NCBI RefSeq assembly: GCF_041928815.1
Contig: NZ_JBHFEI010000025.1
Coordinates: 1-32,376, forward strand
Direction of reading: 5' to 3'
From: JBHFEI01 sp041928815
GTDB lineage: Bacteria > Pseudomonadota > Alphaproteobacteria > Rhizobiales > Rhizobiaceae
DNA length: 32,376 nt
Shown: piece by piece, positions 8,977 to 16,569 of the stretch
Position numbering within the stretch: position 1 is the first letter of the stretch
Layout: each line of letters begins with the position of its first letter
Program-made: the position numbers and the translations under genes
The notes under the pieces: generated by a model
Databases searched by the model: none
Told to the model about the DNA's origin: nothing
Seen by the model: the letters and a program-made list of their open reading frames with translations, nothing else

Positions 8977-9369
8977 GCTAGAACGCCATCCAAACGAGTT
9001 ACCGCACGGCTCATGACCACAGCGCGCGATGACCTTGCAAAGTCCGAAGCGATCCTGGTGGCGGCGACCGAAGTGAACGTCCCGGAGCTTGTGGTCGCCC
9101 GTACGGCCATCGGTGACTTCCAGTCCATGATCCGCTGGAAAACAGCGCCAAAGATCGACGAGTGGTTGGAAGCCGCTAAGAACAGCCTGGTCGGATAGTT
9201 TTCCGGCGGCGTCGAAAAAGACCTCGACGCCGTCAGAAATGCAATCTTATCACCGTGGTCAAATGGGCAAACGGAAGGTCCGATCACCAGCTTGAAGCTC
9301 ATCAAGCGCCAGATGTAAGGAAGAGCAAAGCTCGACTTGCTGCAAGCAAGACTGATCGGCGCATCGTAG
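8977..9369 (+). pseudogene. ISL3-family transposase C-terminal remnant
   Basis: One frame reads through TARDDLAKSEAILV and then SPWSNGQTEG, LKLIKRQM and GRAKLDLLQARLIGA before a final TAG at 9367. The end is the diagnostic C-terminal block of ISL3-family transposases, which normally reads PWSNGQTEGQI followed by KLKLxKRQMYGRAKLDLL. Two in-frame stops (TAG 9196-9198 and TAA 9316-9318, the latter replacing the Tyr of KRQMYG) make it non-functional, and the N-terminal two thirds are missing. The left boundary is approximate. It separates kdsD from the pyruvyl transferase. Confidence 0.8.
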
Positions 9370-9746
9370 GAGCGGAACGTCAGCAAATGTGCGTCAGAGC
9401 CAGTTCTCACTGCAAATCAACAAGATGGACCGTCCAGCGCTCCCGCCACATGACCCTTGAGACCATCGCCACAATGAGCGATGATCCAATCATCAGCCTG
9501 CCAGCCGCAAACTGACCCATTCCCGGCTTTATCCGGAAGGCGCGGCGATCGCCGAAGCTACACCACGCGGCAGGACACATCGCGCCAGAGGCCGTGCGAC
9601 GGCAACCGTTAAAATAAAATTCTATTTATCATCGCTTGAATAATGTGACGAAAAATGCATCTTTCCATGACGCGTAAGAATGGCAAGCTGCATATCCTGA
9701 TACTGTAACAGTGTTAATATATGTCGTGCTTTGAGTAGGGAAGATA
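9370..9746. other. Intergenic, probable IS debris and promoter
   Basis: No intact gene. The first part is probably the non-coding end of the ISL3 relic. From about 9605 the composition turns AT-rich, and this part probably carries the promoter of the pyruvyl transferase gene, with a GGGAAG ribosome-binding site at 9738-9743. Confidence 0.4.
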
Positions 9747-10610
9747 ATGTATTTTGACAACAGCATTATAGTTTTATCTTGGCCAAGGGGAGGACCTGTT
9801 CGTGAGAATTGGGGAGACAAACTTAATCCCATTCTAGTACAAAAACTGGTCTCTCAGCCGGTAGTTCATGAAAAAGACGTTTTAGGATGGAGCGAAAGGC
9901 CAGTTTTTCGAGTCATAGGCAGCGGCCTAGAAGATTCAAAGAAGAACCATGTAATATGGGGTATGGGATTTATAGATAGTTTGTCCAAGACGAACGAAAC
10001 TCCGGGGTTAATTTGCGCAGTTAGAGGACCATTGAGTAGAAATAAACTTCTGAACGAAGGAATAACATGTCCTGATGTATACGGTGATCCAGCTGTACTT
10101 TATCCTCTTATATATAATCCTTCCATAGAAAAAGAATACGATTTTGGAATTGTTCAACATTTTCGTGAAAAGGGAAAAATCCCTCTTCCTATCCTTCCAA
10201 AAGGTACAAAATCTCTTATTATCGATGTATGCTCGGGCGTTAATGAATTTGTTAACCAAATTTTGTCATGTAATAATATAATTTCAAGTTCTTTACATGG
10301 AATAATTTGTGCGCACGCCTATGGACTACCAGCGTACTGGTTAAAAGCCAGCGACTTACCAATTGGCGATGATTTCAAATTCCATGACTACTATGCATCT
10401 ATTGGGCATTCAGACATTATTCCCTCATTTGTTAACAATGATGGTTTTTTTGAGCAAGGAGAAATTCCTCCATTACCAGTAAAACCACTTATTAATTTTG
10501 ATAAACTAATAAGTTGCTGTCCGTTTATGAGTGAAGTCAATAAGTCAAAATGGATTAATAATTTTAAGAAACTCAAATACGAAGGTTCGAGTGGTACGAT
10601 ATTTATGTAA
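9747..10610 (+). CDS. Polysaccharide pyruvyl transferase family protein
   Basis: A 287-aa protein of the polysaccharide pyruvyl transferase family (PF04230; WcaK, CsaB and exopolysaccharide ketal-pyruvate transferases), which moves pyruvate from phosphoenolpyruvate to a sugar of a surface polymer. Diagnostic blocks: GGPVRENWGDKLNPIL near the start, FRVIGSG, VIWGMGF, CAVRGPLSRNKL, GDPAVLYPL, and in the C-terminal half the SSLHGIICAHAYGLPAYWL block, whose His is conserved in the family. The gene is clearly AT-rich compared with kdsD, like the 557-1591 orphan, so the island seems assembled from sources of different composition. Good ribosome-binding site before ATG 9747. The C-terminus (about 235-287) is poorly conserved. 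Confidence 0.87.
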   Translation: MYFDNSIIVLSWPRGGPVRENWGDKLNPILVQKLVSQPVVHEKDVLGWSERPVFRVIGSGLEDSKKNHVIWGMGFIDSLSKTNETPGLICAVRGPLSRNKLLNEGITCPDVYGDPAVLYPLIYNPSIEKEYDFGIVQHFREKGKIPLPILPKGTKSLIIDVCSGVNEFVNQILSCNNIISSSLHGIICAHAYGLPAYWLKASDLPIGDDFKFHDYYASIGHSDIIPSFVNNDGFFEQGEIPPLPVKPLINFDKLISCCPFMSEVNKSKWINNFKKLKYEGSSGTIFM

Positions 10611-10703
10611 CATGGGCTTCTTACGAGGCTTCCCCAAAATTAATTGAGTGATTTCAGCCGTTTGTGATTCCTTCGGATTTTCGAAGATTCGATGGAGAAC
10701 ACA

Positions 10704-10736
10704 ATGACCTGGACTGATGAGACCTGTGCGCGAAAC
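10704..10736 (+). pseudogene. 5' end of an IS5-family transposase gene (11 codons)
   Basis: ATG at 10704 starts MTWTDETCARN, the usual opening of IS12528-like IS5-family transposases (MTWTxxTR type). It is cut after about 10 codons, exactly where the inverted-repeat IS end (10737) begins. One mobile element was evidently inserted into, or recombined with, another here. Confidence 0.5.
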
Positions 10737-10863
10737 TGGACGGTTCTATCAACGTGATTTTCGAGTTTGATGAGCAGGTTTTTTGCGGCCTGTTGGGGCT
10801 TTGGCGTTTCAAGCCGGCGGATAGTTTCACGTTTGCATTGTCTGCTGCGCTGCCACCAGCCTA
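10737..10863. repeat. Inverted repeat copy 2: IS terminal fragment
   Basis: Reverse-complement partner of 75-201 with the same length (127 bp) and 7 differences by eye. It begins right after the stop codon of the transposase fragment on the minus strand, so it is that IS's 3' end pointing into the island. Confidence 0.85.
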
Positions 10864-11029
10864 TGCGGCAAGCGGCGGCCGTTTCAGAAACATCAACCGC
10901 TTCATGTTGTAGAGGATGTTTGCAAGTCCGATCTTGGTGGTGGCGCGGGCGATGCCAACAGTCCTGATGAACAGACCCATGCGGCTCTTCAGTTCGGCAG
11001 ACCTCTTGCAGGCGTGAGGGTCAACGCTC
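10861..11029 (-). pseudogene. IS5-family transposase C-terminal fragment
   Basis: Reading on the minus strand, KSRMGLFIRTVGIARATTKIG and then LANILYNMKRLMFLKR is the C-terminal end of a DDE transposase of the IS5 superfamily (IS12528-like); similar tails with an N-M-K-R motif end many acetic acid bacterial transposases. Only about 50 residues remain. The catalytic part is gone, replaced at about 11020 by the end of the nuclease gene. The longer open frame around it extends into unrelated sequence. Its 3' flank is inverted-repeat copy 2. Confidence 0.7.
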
Positions 11030-11030
11030 C

Positions 11031-11528
11031 TTAGATCTGTTTCTTCAACGCCTCGGCCGACAATCCCAGAACAACCCGCAGGAAATCGTCCTCGGGAGTG
11101 ATGACAAACGCCTCCGCAATGGCGAACGGAATGACCGGGCGCTTGCCGCGCCACACCGGCGCCCGGTTGTGCAGCTCCGCGAGCGGTACCCACCATTGCC
11201 GTCCATCGCCCTCCGCATCGAGGCAGGCGAAATACACCGTCAGGTGAAAGGCGCGGGCGAAGAGGGCGAGTTTCTCGATCTCCTCGACATCGAACAGCAG
11301 CTCACCGTCATAAGCGGTCTTGGCCTTCACATCGAACGCCAACAGACCGGCATGCGGGATGCCGACCAGATAATCGGGCCGCTTGATCCGGCCACGTAGA
11401 CCTTCCGGCACGGTCAGCGGCGATTGCTCGATGTAGAGATAGCCGACGCCGGATCGGTTGAGCCAGGCGCGAAAATCATCTTCGGCCTTGGCGCCTTTGG
11501 TTTTGAGGGCAGATGAGAGACGGAACAT
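11031..11528 (-). CDS. PD-(D/E)XK-like nuclease, plasmid protein
   Basis: A 165-aa soluble protein. Residues about 30-80 contain KRPDYLVGIPHAGLLAFDVKAK, matching the D-(x)n-(D/E)xK core of the PD-(D/E)XK nuclease fold (Asp of RPDY, then DVK), preceded by a helix with EDDFRAWLNRSG. This core also occurs in Holliday-junction resolvases and restriction-like enzymes; I cannot tell which activity applies. I chose ATG 11528 (MFRLSSALKTKG) over the open upstream 35 codons, which look non-coding (Cys/Pro/Arg-rich). It is convergent with nothing and downstream of the ParD/ParE pair on the same strand, 114 bp away. The IS fragment touches its 3' end, but the final residues (GLSAEALKKQI) look natural. 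Confidence 0.65.
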   Translation of the reverse strand: MFRLSSALKTKGAKAEDDFRAWLNRSGVGYLYIEQSPLTVPEGLRGRIKRPDYLVGIPHAGLLAFDVKAKTAYDGELLFDVEEIEKLALFARAFHLTVYFACLDAEGDGRQWWVPLAELHNRAPVWRGKRPVIPFAIAEAFVITPEDDFLRVVLGLSAEALKKQI

Positions 11529-11642
11529 GGTGCAGGCTGGCCTATGACCGGAGCATCGGCAAGGTGCTCTCGTAAAACCGGCCGCAGGCCTGTTGCACCT
11601 TTGTTGTGCCCATCCCGGAACGCTCGGTTTCAAGTTGGCGGG

Positions 11643-11969
11643 TCAGGCGCCGTCTTCGCCCTCGCCGGACTGGTAGAGGGCTTCATAATCCCGGCCGCCA
11701 TAATAAACGCCGACAATATCGACGGTCTTGCCGACAACATAGGCGATCACGGCCGATCGCTCGAACGGGATGGTGCGCAGGCCTAACGCCAGATCATCAC
11801 GCGGCCGACCGCCGTGAGGCGCATCGCCGATTTTGCGGCATCGTGCCATGATCCGGTCGACAAACCGGCGTGCAGTCACGCCGCTGCCGCTCAAGTCCCG
11901 AATGTCGTCGAAGATTTTCCGGAGGTCGGCAAGAGCACCGGGGCGGTACGTGACCTTAACGCGCTGCAT
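11643..11969 (-). CDS. parE: ParE/RelE-family toxin (TA locus 1)
   Basis: A 108-aa type II toxin of the RelE/ParE superfamily. Typical blocks: VKVTYRPGALADLRKIFDDI at the N-terminus, RPRDDLALGLRTIPFERSAV in the middle and IVGVYYGGRDYEALY at the C-terminus. ParE members poison DNA gyrase and RelE members cleave mRNA; the sequence favours ParE but does not decide. The start overlaps the antitoxin gene by 14 bp, so the two are translationally coupled with the antitoxin made first. It is the first of three such loci in the window and probably stabilises the plasmid. Confidence 0.85.
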   Translation of the reverse strand: MQRVKVTYRPGALADLRKIFDDIRDLSGSGVTARRFVDRIMARCRKIGDAPHGGRPRDDLALGLRTIPFERSAVIAYVVGKTVDIVGVYYGGRDYEALYQSGEGEDGA

Positions 11970-12246
11970 CGGCGGCGGCTTTTTCCCGTTCGGCCATGAA
12001 GCGGTTCATTTCCGCTTCAACCTCATCCGCCGTCAGGCTGGGGCGGGGGTCATCCAGCGATTGGCGGATTCGCGCACGAATGGCCAGCAGCCGCTCGGCT
12101 TGTTCCAACCGTTGGCGCTGCCAGACACGGACAGCATCACGCATTGCCTCGCTGGTGCTGGCAAACTCGCCGGCTTCCACGCTTTCGCGGATAACTTGCA
12201 TCATGTCAGCGGTCATGGTGACGCTGACTTTTTCTGCCTTTTGCAT
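11956..12246 (-). CDS. parD: ParD-like antitoxin (TA locus 1)
   Basis: A 96-aa ribbon-helix-helix antitoxin. The N-terminus (KAEKVSVTMTADMMQVIRES) gives the beta strand and first helix, and GEFASTSEAMRDAVRVW is the characteristic second helix of ParD. The rest is a charged helix ending ADEVEAEMNRFMAEREKAAA, which would wrap the toxin. It should repress its own operon together with the toxin. Strong ribosome-binding site AAGGAAAGG before ATG 12246. Confidence 0.87.
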   Translation of the reverse strand: MQKAEKVSVTMTADMMQVIRESVEAGEFASTSEAMRDAVRVWQRQRLEQAERLLAIRARIRQSLDDPRPSLTADEVEAEMNRFMAEREKAAADAAR

Positions 12247-12265
12247 GGCGGGACCTTTCCTTGAT

Positions 12266-12310
12266 GGCTTATAGAGTAGGATAAAATCCGACCTGACACC
12301 ACCGAAATCA
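12266..12310 (-). promoter_or_regulatory. TA locus 1 promoter/operator
   Basis: Upstream of parD the minus strand has GGTGTCAG, then a small palindrome GGAT-AAA-ATCC (12279-12289), then CTATAAG as a likely -10. The same GGTGTCAG ... CTATAAGC frame occurs upstream of TA locus 3 at 25330-25375, with a different palindrome in between. This supports a shared promoter with locus-specific operators. Confidence 0.45.
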
Positions 12311-12436
12311 GAATTCCATGATCTGTCCGGTCCAATGAGCGGCCTTGAGGAACTGAATTCACTGCTCGAATATGGCGCACTTAAATATGCCCGGCACGTC
12401 CACGCTCAAACTGGCCGAATTTTTCCAAGGAGGCTG

Positions 12437-12751
12437 TCAGTGTTTGGCCGGTTTGAGTTCGGTTGCCAGAAATTCTGCCTGCAGTGAAGGCGGTATATGA
12501 ATGGATGCAACCGCATGGTGGATCAGCTCCGCGAGCAGATTGAGCGGGGGTGCAGCAAGGGTGGTGTCAGGACCGATCATCTTCCGGTACTCTTCCGGCG
12601 GATGGCGCTCAAGCGCATCCCGTGCCGCGAGGAGGTACAAGGTCTGATCGGTGTATCCCATCAGATCCAAACGGTCTTCGATCTCCCGCAGATCCTCAAT
12701 CGCTTTGAACCATGCTGCGACGATGGGGGGAATAGGGGTGCGTTTGGTCAT
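12437..12751 (-). CDS. Hypothetical plasmid protein (104 aa)
   Basis: Not recognised. A soluble helical protein with the readable stretch PPIVAAWFKAIEDLREIEDRL near the start and a hydrophobic helix (APPLNLLAELIHHAVASIHI) in the C-terminal third. I chose ATG 12751 (MTKRTPIPPIV); the frame is open 12 codons further upstream. It lies just downstream of the hairpin-rich region on the minus strand and is followed by the TA 1 promoter. Confidence 0.55.
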   Translation of the reverse strand: MTKRTPIPPIVAAWFKAIEDLREIEDRLDLMGYTDQTLYLLAARDALERHPPEEYRKMIGPDTTLAAPPLNLLAELIHHAVASIHIPPSLQAEFLATELKPAKH

Positions 12752-12903
12752 GCGCCATGTCTGCGCCAGGCACGAATTTCTGTCCACTATCCGGCGCGGA
12801 TAAGTGCATACGCTTTAAGCAGCGTTTTATATGTCGCAGGGCGATCCTTCAGGCCGACGCTCGCGCCGCTCCGAGTGATGGGGCGCTCCGCTCCACGCGC
12901 TCA

Positions 12904-13151
12904 GGCCGTCAGGCCCGCACGGGGGCGTCCCCCCGTAAAACCGCTGGGCGGTCGCAGACCCTAAGCGGTTCCTGGCGGGCGTAGCCGGAACGCGCTCCCC
13001 CATTGCGCCGTAGTGCAGGCGGAGTCCGCCGCGACCGTCAGGTCGCCCAAGACGGGCGCGATAGCGCCTTCGATCGCTTGCCTGCTTGCGATCGACACCG
13101 GGCGGGTGCGGGAGGCCGGAAAGCCTCCCGTTGAAGCGCGCACAGCGCTTC
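12904..13151. repeat. Array of consecutive hairpins
   Basis: Inverted repeats found by eye, in order: 12904-12907/12912-12915 (loop GTCA); 12919-12925/12930-12936 (7 bp, loop CGTC); 12939-12945/12964-12970 with an inner stem 12950-12953/12957-12960; 12968-12972/12987-12991; 13018-13022/13026-13030; 13031-13036/13041-13046 (loop GTCA); 13055-13059/13064-13068; 13071-13077/13088-13094; 13109-13116/13123-13130 (8 bp); 13133-13139/13145-13151. Stems almost abut one another. GC-rich DNA gives chance hairpins, but this density with perfect 7-8 bp arms and small loops is striking. Confidence 0.6.
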
Positions 13152-13233
13152 ACAAGGGCCAAGGTTTGGGACCGGCCCCGGAGGCCCCATCGGCCGGCAA
13201 CACCTGTTGCAAGGCCGCACCGGCGCGGTCACG

Positions 13234-13276
13234 CGCCCTGTCACTGTCGGCGGGCCGCGCTGACAGTGACAGGGCG
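13234..13276. repeat. 15-bp perfect inverted repeat
   Basis: CGCCCTGTCACTGTC (13234-13248) and its exact reverse complement (13262-13276) are separated by 13 bp. It ends the hairpin array. Arm length and spacing fit a binding site for a dimeric or tyrosine-recombinase protein (core-type site of the integrase at 13763) or a hairpin terminator, but there is no T-run. Confidence 0.7.
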
Positions 13277-13460
13277 AGCAGCAACCACAAAGCTCAACTC
13301 GAAACCCGCCGTGACAGCCACGGGCGCCCCGATGTCAGCCGCTCGCTCGGCCGCCACCGCATAAATGGTGGACGCGTGCCATACGGAGGGCCGCGTTGAT
13401 ATCGACCCGCGACACCCACGCCACACTGCGGTGCGGCCCGAACCTTTCAGGAGAGAAGCG

Positions 13461-13568
13461 ATGCAAACACATCAGGCACCACACACGATCGCCACACGGC
13501 GAAAACCCAGCCCGGCCGGAACGGTCCCACGGATACGACACCGGGAAGGTCCATACGGACAACCATAG
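13461..13568 (+). CDS. Possible 35-aa leader peptide
   Basis: ATG at 13461 follows an excellent AGGAGAG ribosome-binding site at optimal spacing, in a region otherwise without genes. The peptide is basic and Pro/His-rich (starts MQTHQAPHTIATRRK) and resembles nothing I know. It could be a translated leader upstream of the integrase or chance. Confidence 0.25.
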   Translation: MQTHQAPHTIATRRKPSPAGTVPRIRHREGPYGQP

Positions 13569-13762
13569 AGAAAGGACGCAACCACCCATGAGGACGACAC
13601 GACACCGCCCTGGGGAATGGGGCTCAACAGATGGAGGCACTGAGACCGGAGAACCGCAATAGCTAAACGGACTATCCGGCCCTTGGCGTGACTTGTCACG
13701 CAATCCTGCCGCCCGAATGGGCAGGGATCTGGCCAAAAACACTCACCAAGACCACGAAGACT

Positions 13763-14662
13763 ATGAATAGCTACGAAATGTCGATCAGGCTGCTGACGGT
13801 ACGGAACCGGGACGGCAGCGAAATGACCCAGGACAACCGCCATCGCGGCCTGGTCGCCATCGGTGACGAGCTGAAGACGCTCGGCTACGGCATCAAGAAT
13901 GCCCGCAACTTAAAACCCCACCACGTCGAACGGCTGGTGTTGCACTGGAAAAAGACGAAGATTTCCGACGACACCATCCGCAACCGGCTTGGCTGGCTGC
14001 GCTGGGTCGCCCAGCGTGTCGGCAAAGAGGGCATGCTGCCCAGCGACAACGAAGCCTATGGCCTGGAGGAGCGCAACCCCTTTCGCGGCTCCAAGGCCGC
14101 GCAGCTGGATGCGGCCAAGCTGGCGCGTGTCCGCGACGACACCATCCGCTGCGCGCTCTTGCTGCAGGAGGCTTTCGGTCTGCGCCGCGAAGAGGCGCTG
14201 AAATTCCGCCCCTCGATCGCCGATCGCGGCGACCATATCGCCCTGAAGGCAGCCTGGTGCAAAGGCGGCCGTGCCCGCATCGTGCCGATTACCGATCCAC
14301 GCCAACGCGACGTCCTTGACCAGGTCGCCAGCGTTGCCGGCGAGGGCTCCCTGATCCCGATCGGTAAAACCTACATCCGCCACCTGCAGACCTACAAATC
14401 CCAGGTCCGCGCCGCCGGCCTCGGCAAGGATCACGCGCTACGCCACGGTTATGCCCAGCGCCGCTATGAGACGCTCGCCGGCTGGACCTGTCCGGCGGCG
14501 GGCGGCCGCACGGCCGAAGCCATGACCGCCCGCGAGCGCGAGATCGACCACGAGGCGCGCCTGCAGGTCAGCCAGGAACTCGGCCACAACCGCATCGATG
14601 TCACCGACCGCTATCTCGGCCGGCGCTGGGCAAGCGGGCATTTCACGAGGGCCGTGTCATGA
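13763..14662 (+). CDS. Tyrosine recombinase / integrase-domain protein
   Basis: A 299-aa site-specific tyrosine recombinase of the plasmid 'integrase' family (PF12834/PF12835-like). The N-terminal SAM-like DNA-binding part spans about 1-105 (RNRDGSEMTQDNR, LKPHHVERLVLHW, TIRNRLGWLRWVAQRVGK). The catalytic domain shows the first Arg in EAFGLRREEALKF, Lys in WCKGGRAR, HALRHGYAQRR (HxxR) and LGHNRIDVTDRYLG (His-region plus nucleophile Tyr). All key residues appear present. I chose ATG 13763 over the first in-frame ATG (13688) because homologs start just before the RNRDG block. It may resolve multimers or integrate the element, and could act on inverted repeats just upstream. The following gene overlaps its stop. 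Confidence 0.85.
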   Translation: MNSYEMSIRLLTVRNRDGSEMTQDNRHRGLVAIGDELKTLGYGIKNARNLKPHHVERLVLHWKKTKISDDTIRNRLGWLRWVAQRVGKEGMLPSDNEAYGLEERNPFRGSKAAQLDAAKLARVRDDTIRCALLLQEAFGLRREEALKFRPSIADRGDHIALKAAWCKGGRARIVPITDPRQRDVLDQVASVAGEGSLIPIGKTYIRHLQTYKSQVRAAGLGKDHALRHGYAQRRYETLAGWTCPAAGGRTAEAMTAREREIDHEARLQVSQELGHNRIDVTDRYLGRRWASGHFTRAVS

Positions 14663-14958
14663 CGATCGGCCAGAACCTGCGCAACAAGGCGATGAAGAGT
14701 CGGGAGGAGCTGGCCCGGGCGGAATTCAGCAAGGAGGCGATCCTCAAAGCGTGCAACGCGCGTGCGGCCGAGGGCTTTACCTGGTGCGAAATCCGTCCCA
14801 GCAAGGCCATTGACGTCCAACGCACGGAAGCGGTCGCCGCGATGAAGGAAGAGCTTTCAGGAGAACAACTTCGTCTGGAATGGCAACCGGTTCGTGAGCA
14901 ACCCGACACGCCGCCTTACACGGTGTTGAGGGTCAGTTGGGAAGCTAAGAACCCGTAG
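14659..14958 (+). CDS. Hypothetical protein coupled to integrase
   Basis: A 99-aa soluble protein, not recognised. Its ATG overlaps the integrase stop (ATGA at 14659-14662), so it is translated with it and may be an accessory or excision factor, which is only an inference. The N-terminal half is helical and charged (NLRNKAMKSREELARAEFSK); the C-terminal part carries two Trp-containing strands (LRLEWQPVREQ, LRVSWEAKNP). No helix-turn-helix is evident. Confidence 0.6.
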   Translation: MTIGQNLRNKAMKSREELARAEFSKEAILKACNARAAEGFTWCEIRPSKAIDVQRTEAVAAMKEELSGEQLRLEWQPVREQPDTPPYTVLRVSWEAKNP

Positions 14959-14982
14959 CCCATCCTCAAAACGCGATGACTA

Positions 14983-15411
14983 TCAATCGAAATCAAGGCC
15001 ACCCTTGCCTTTGTCCAGTCCTCCTCTGGCCTCCAGGGCCTGTTCAAGAGAAAGGACTTTGTTATCGGCCGCGAGAGCGTCTCTTATCAATCCCGGCAGG
15101 AGTTTCGCTTCCTCCTTCGCAAGCCCTCGATCCTTCATTCCCTGGATTGATAAGGAATTCCCGGATCCAGGATACCCTTTCATCGTCCCGAAATAGCTGG
15201 GGTCGGCTTCCAGCTTGGATACCAAGGCGGCGTCTCCTGCCTTGGCAGAATACTTCATCATCGCCTTTACAGATTCCCTTGGACTTGCATAAATATTCCT
15301 AGCAGCAATCATGCATTCCTCGCGTTTCTGATCAAGATCAACTTGAGAAGACACAAGTTTCGCATAAATGCTCTTCTTAACGTCATCATTGATAGACATA
15401 TTATTTGACAT
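14983..15411 (-). CDS. Stand-alone BID-like protein, putative T4SS substrate
   Basis: A 142-aa soluble protein. Residues about 33-125 follow the pattern of the BID domain (Bep intracellular delivery; also the C-terminus of many alphaproteobacterial TraA relaxases): AARNIYASPRESVKAMMKY, then LVSKLEADPSYFGTMKG, then a charged helix ending in LIRDALAADN. The xFGxxxG turn after an L..DP helix is the best marker. This is pattern recognition, not a search result. It ends KGKGGLDFD, very like the relaxase tail GRGGLEF encoded just upstream on the same strand, 234 bp away. Base composition is lower in GC than its neighbours. It may be a protein sent through a VirB/D4-type channel together with the plasmid, or a split-off relaxase domain. 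Start ATG 15411; ATG 15399 is an alternative. Confidence 0.55.
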   Translation of the reverse strand: MSNNMSINDDVKKSIYAKLVSSQVDLDQKREECMIAARNIYASPRESVKAMMKYSAKAGDAALVSKLEADPSYFGTMKGYPGSGNSLSIQGMKDRGLAKEEAKLLPGLIRDALAADNKVLSLEQALEARGGLDKGKGGLDFD

Positions 15412-15644
15412 CCCACTTTATATTAGCAATATGAAATATGTTTTATTTGTATCGCATTGCTCGTAGTTTATATCGTGGCGCTCGCTCGTTGTTCGTTACG
15501 CCCGACAGAACCCCACTGACGATGGAGGATATGAAAATCCTCCAAACCTCCGAACGCTTTAAAAAACGCAAGTAAGACCGAACTTTAGCCTCTTCCCCGT
15601 GTAGCCCGGACCTTGTTCAGGTCTTGCGATTGTGGCTCCATTCT
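15412..15644. other. Spacer between relaxase and BID-like gene
   Basis: No gene or convincing signal. It presumably carries the promoter of the BID-like gene, since AT-rich sequence lies just upstream of its start (15412-15470). Confidence 0.35.
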
Positions 15645-16547
15645 TCAAAACTCCAGCCCTCCCCGACCAAGCCCTTCGTCCCTCGACCGCATCGGCGTCA
15701 CCCCGTCAGGTCCAAATTCGAGGACGGCATGAAGCCGCTTCAACTCCCGGATATCTCGGACGAAGGCATCCTGGTCGATGGCCTTCCAGTATTCGTCTTC
15801 CCGATTTGCCCGCCGGCTTGCCAGCATATTCGTGCGGCGAATTTGCACGTTATGTTCCAGCCGCAACCTTCCCCCGTCAATGGGTGGATATGAGACCGTA
15901 CGGCTCCGCGTACGGGCCTGGCAATGGTTGCGTACAACACGGTCACGCGACACCATCGACCGGCCGTCGCGTACCAGTTGACGGGCCCTGACGCCGACAT
16001 GGATTGTCGGCCGCCGCTCCAGACCTTGTGCTTTCAGGCTCCGCCGATCGATCCGTTCCTTACGGCTTGCACGCGCCAAAGCTGTATTGGCATGCTCTTC
16101 CCAGAGCTTCCGGAGGCGCTGCGTGCTGCCCTTTTCCGACATGCCAAACACCCGCTTGCCGGTACCGGCATCCCGGTCGTGGATCACCAGATGGCAATGC
16201 GGGTTGGCCTGATCCTTCCCCTTGTCGTGGAAAGCTGCGAACCATGACGCCCGGCCATCCGTGACGCTTTCCGCAAAAGCCGCCACAAGGGCGATACGTT
16301 GCTCGGCCGTCAGCTCCCGGGGCAGCGCCAACATGATCTTGTCTGCGACACGACCATTCTTGCGCAGGGCGCCTTCCGTGGCGGTCATGAACGCCATTGC
16401 CCCTTCCTTCCCGGCCGGCATCCGGCGAGCTTCCAGATGGGAGGCGGCCCGCTCGCGGGTAATATAGTCAACGTGGGCGGCAGCCGTATGAGGCTGCGCC
16501 TGGGTCGTCTTGCCGATCGAGCTATGGCTCAGACTGTAGATGGCCAT
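15645..16547 (-). CDS. mobA: MobA/MobL-family relaxase (MOBQ)
   Basis: DNA-nicking relaxase that cuts one strand at oriT and leads it into the recipient. From ATG 16547 the 300-aa protein begins MAIYSLSHSSIGK, like RSF1010 MobA. Tyr28 in AHVDYITRE is the probable nucleophile, and the HUH metal site is NPHCHLVIHD (His117, His119, with His107 just before). RRPTIHVGVRA about 180-190 is also typical. It is short: no primase or BID domain follows the relaxase core, which ends after about 300 residues. An open frame extends 36 codons upstream, but that would cover the oriT hairpin, and homologs start at MAIY. The gene diverges from the transfer genes at 16785. Confidence 0.9.
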   Translation of the reverse strand: MAIYSLSHSSIGKTTQAQPHTAAAHVDYITRERAASHLEARRMPAGKEGAMAFMTATEGALRKNGRVADKIMLALPRELTAEQRIALVAAFAESVTDGRASWFAAFHDKGKDQANPHCHLVIHDRDAGTGKRVFGMSEKGSTQRLRKLWEEHANTALARASRKERIDRRSLKAQGLERRPTIHVGVRARQLVRDGRSMVSRDRVVRNHCQARTRSRTVSYPPIDGGRLRLEHNVQIRRTNMLASRRANREDEYWKAIDQDAFVRDIRELKRLHAVLEFGPDGVTPMRSRDEGLGRGGLEF

Positions 16548-16569
16548 GCGAGACGCCTCGCGGTGCGCC

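Larger units (their letters stand above)
12788..13762. other. Hairpin-rich, largely non-coding region
   Basis: Nearly 1 kb between the hypothetical gene (minus) and the integrase (plus), very GC-rich. Open frames exist on both strands but their translations are low-complexity Arg/Pro/Ala-rich sequence typical of shadows. Instead it contains about a dozen consecutive short inverted repeats (12904-13276), then a short open frame with a good ribosome-binding site at 13461. It could be a structured leader RNA of the integrase operon, the site the integrase acts on, or a binding array. Confidence 0.6.

Noticed and set aside
13335..13742. 135-codon minus-strand frame and other ORFs in 12788-13687
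   Set aside because: Compositional shadows; several overlap one another in different frames and none has a ribosome-binding site or family pattern.
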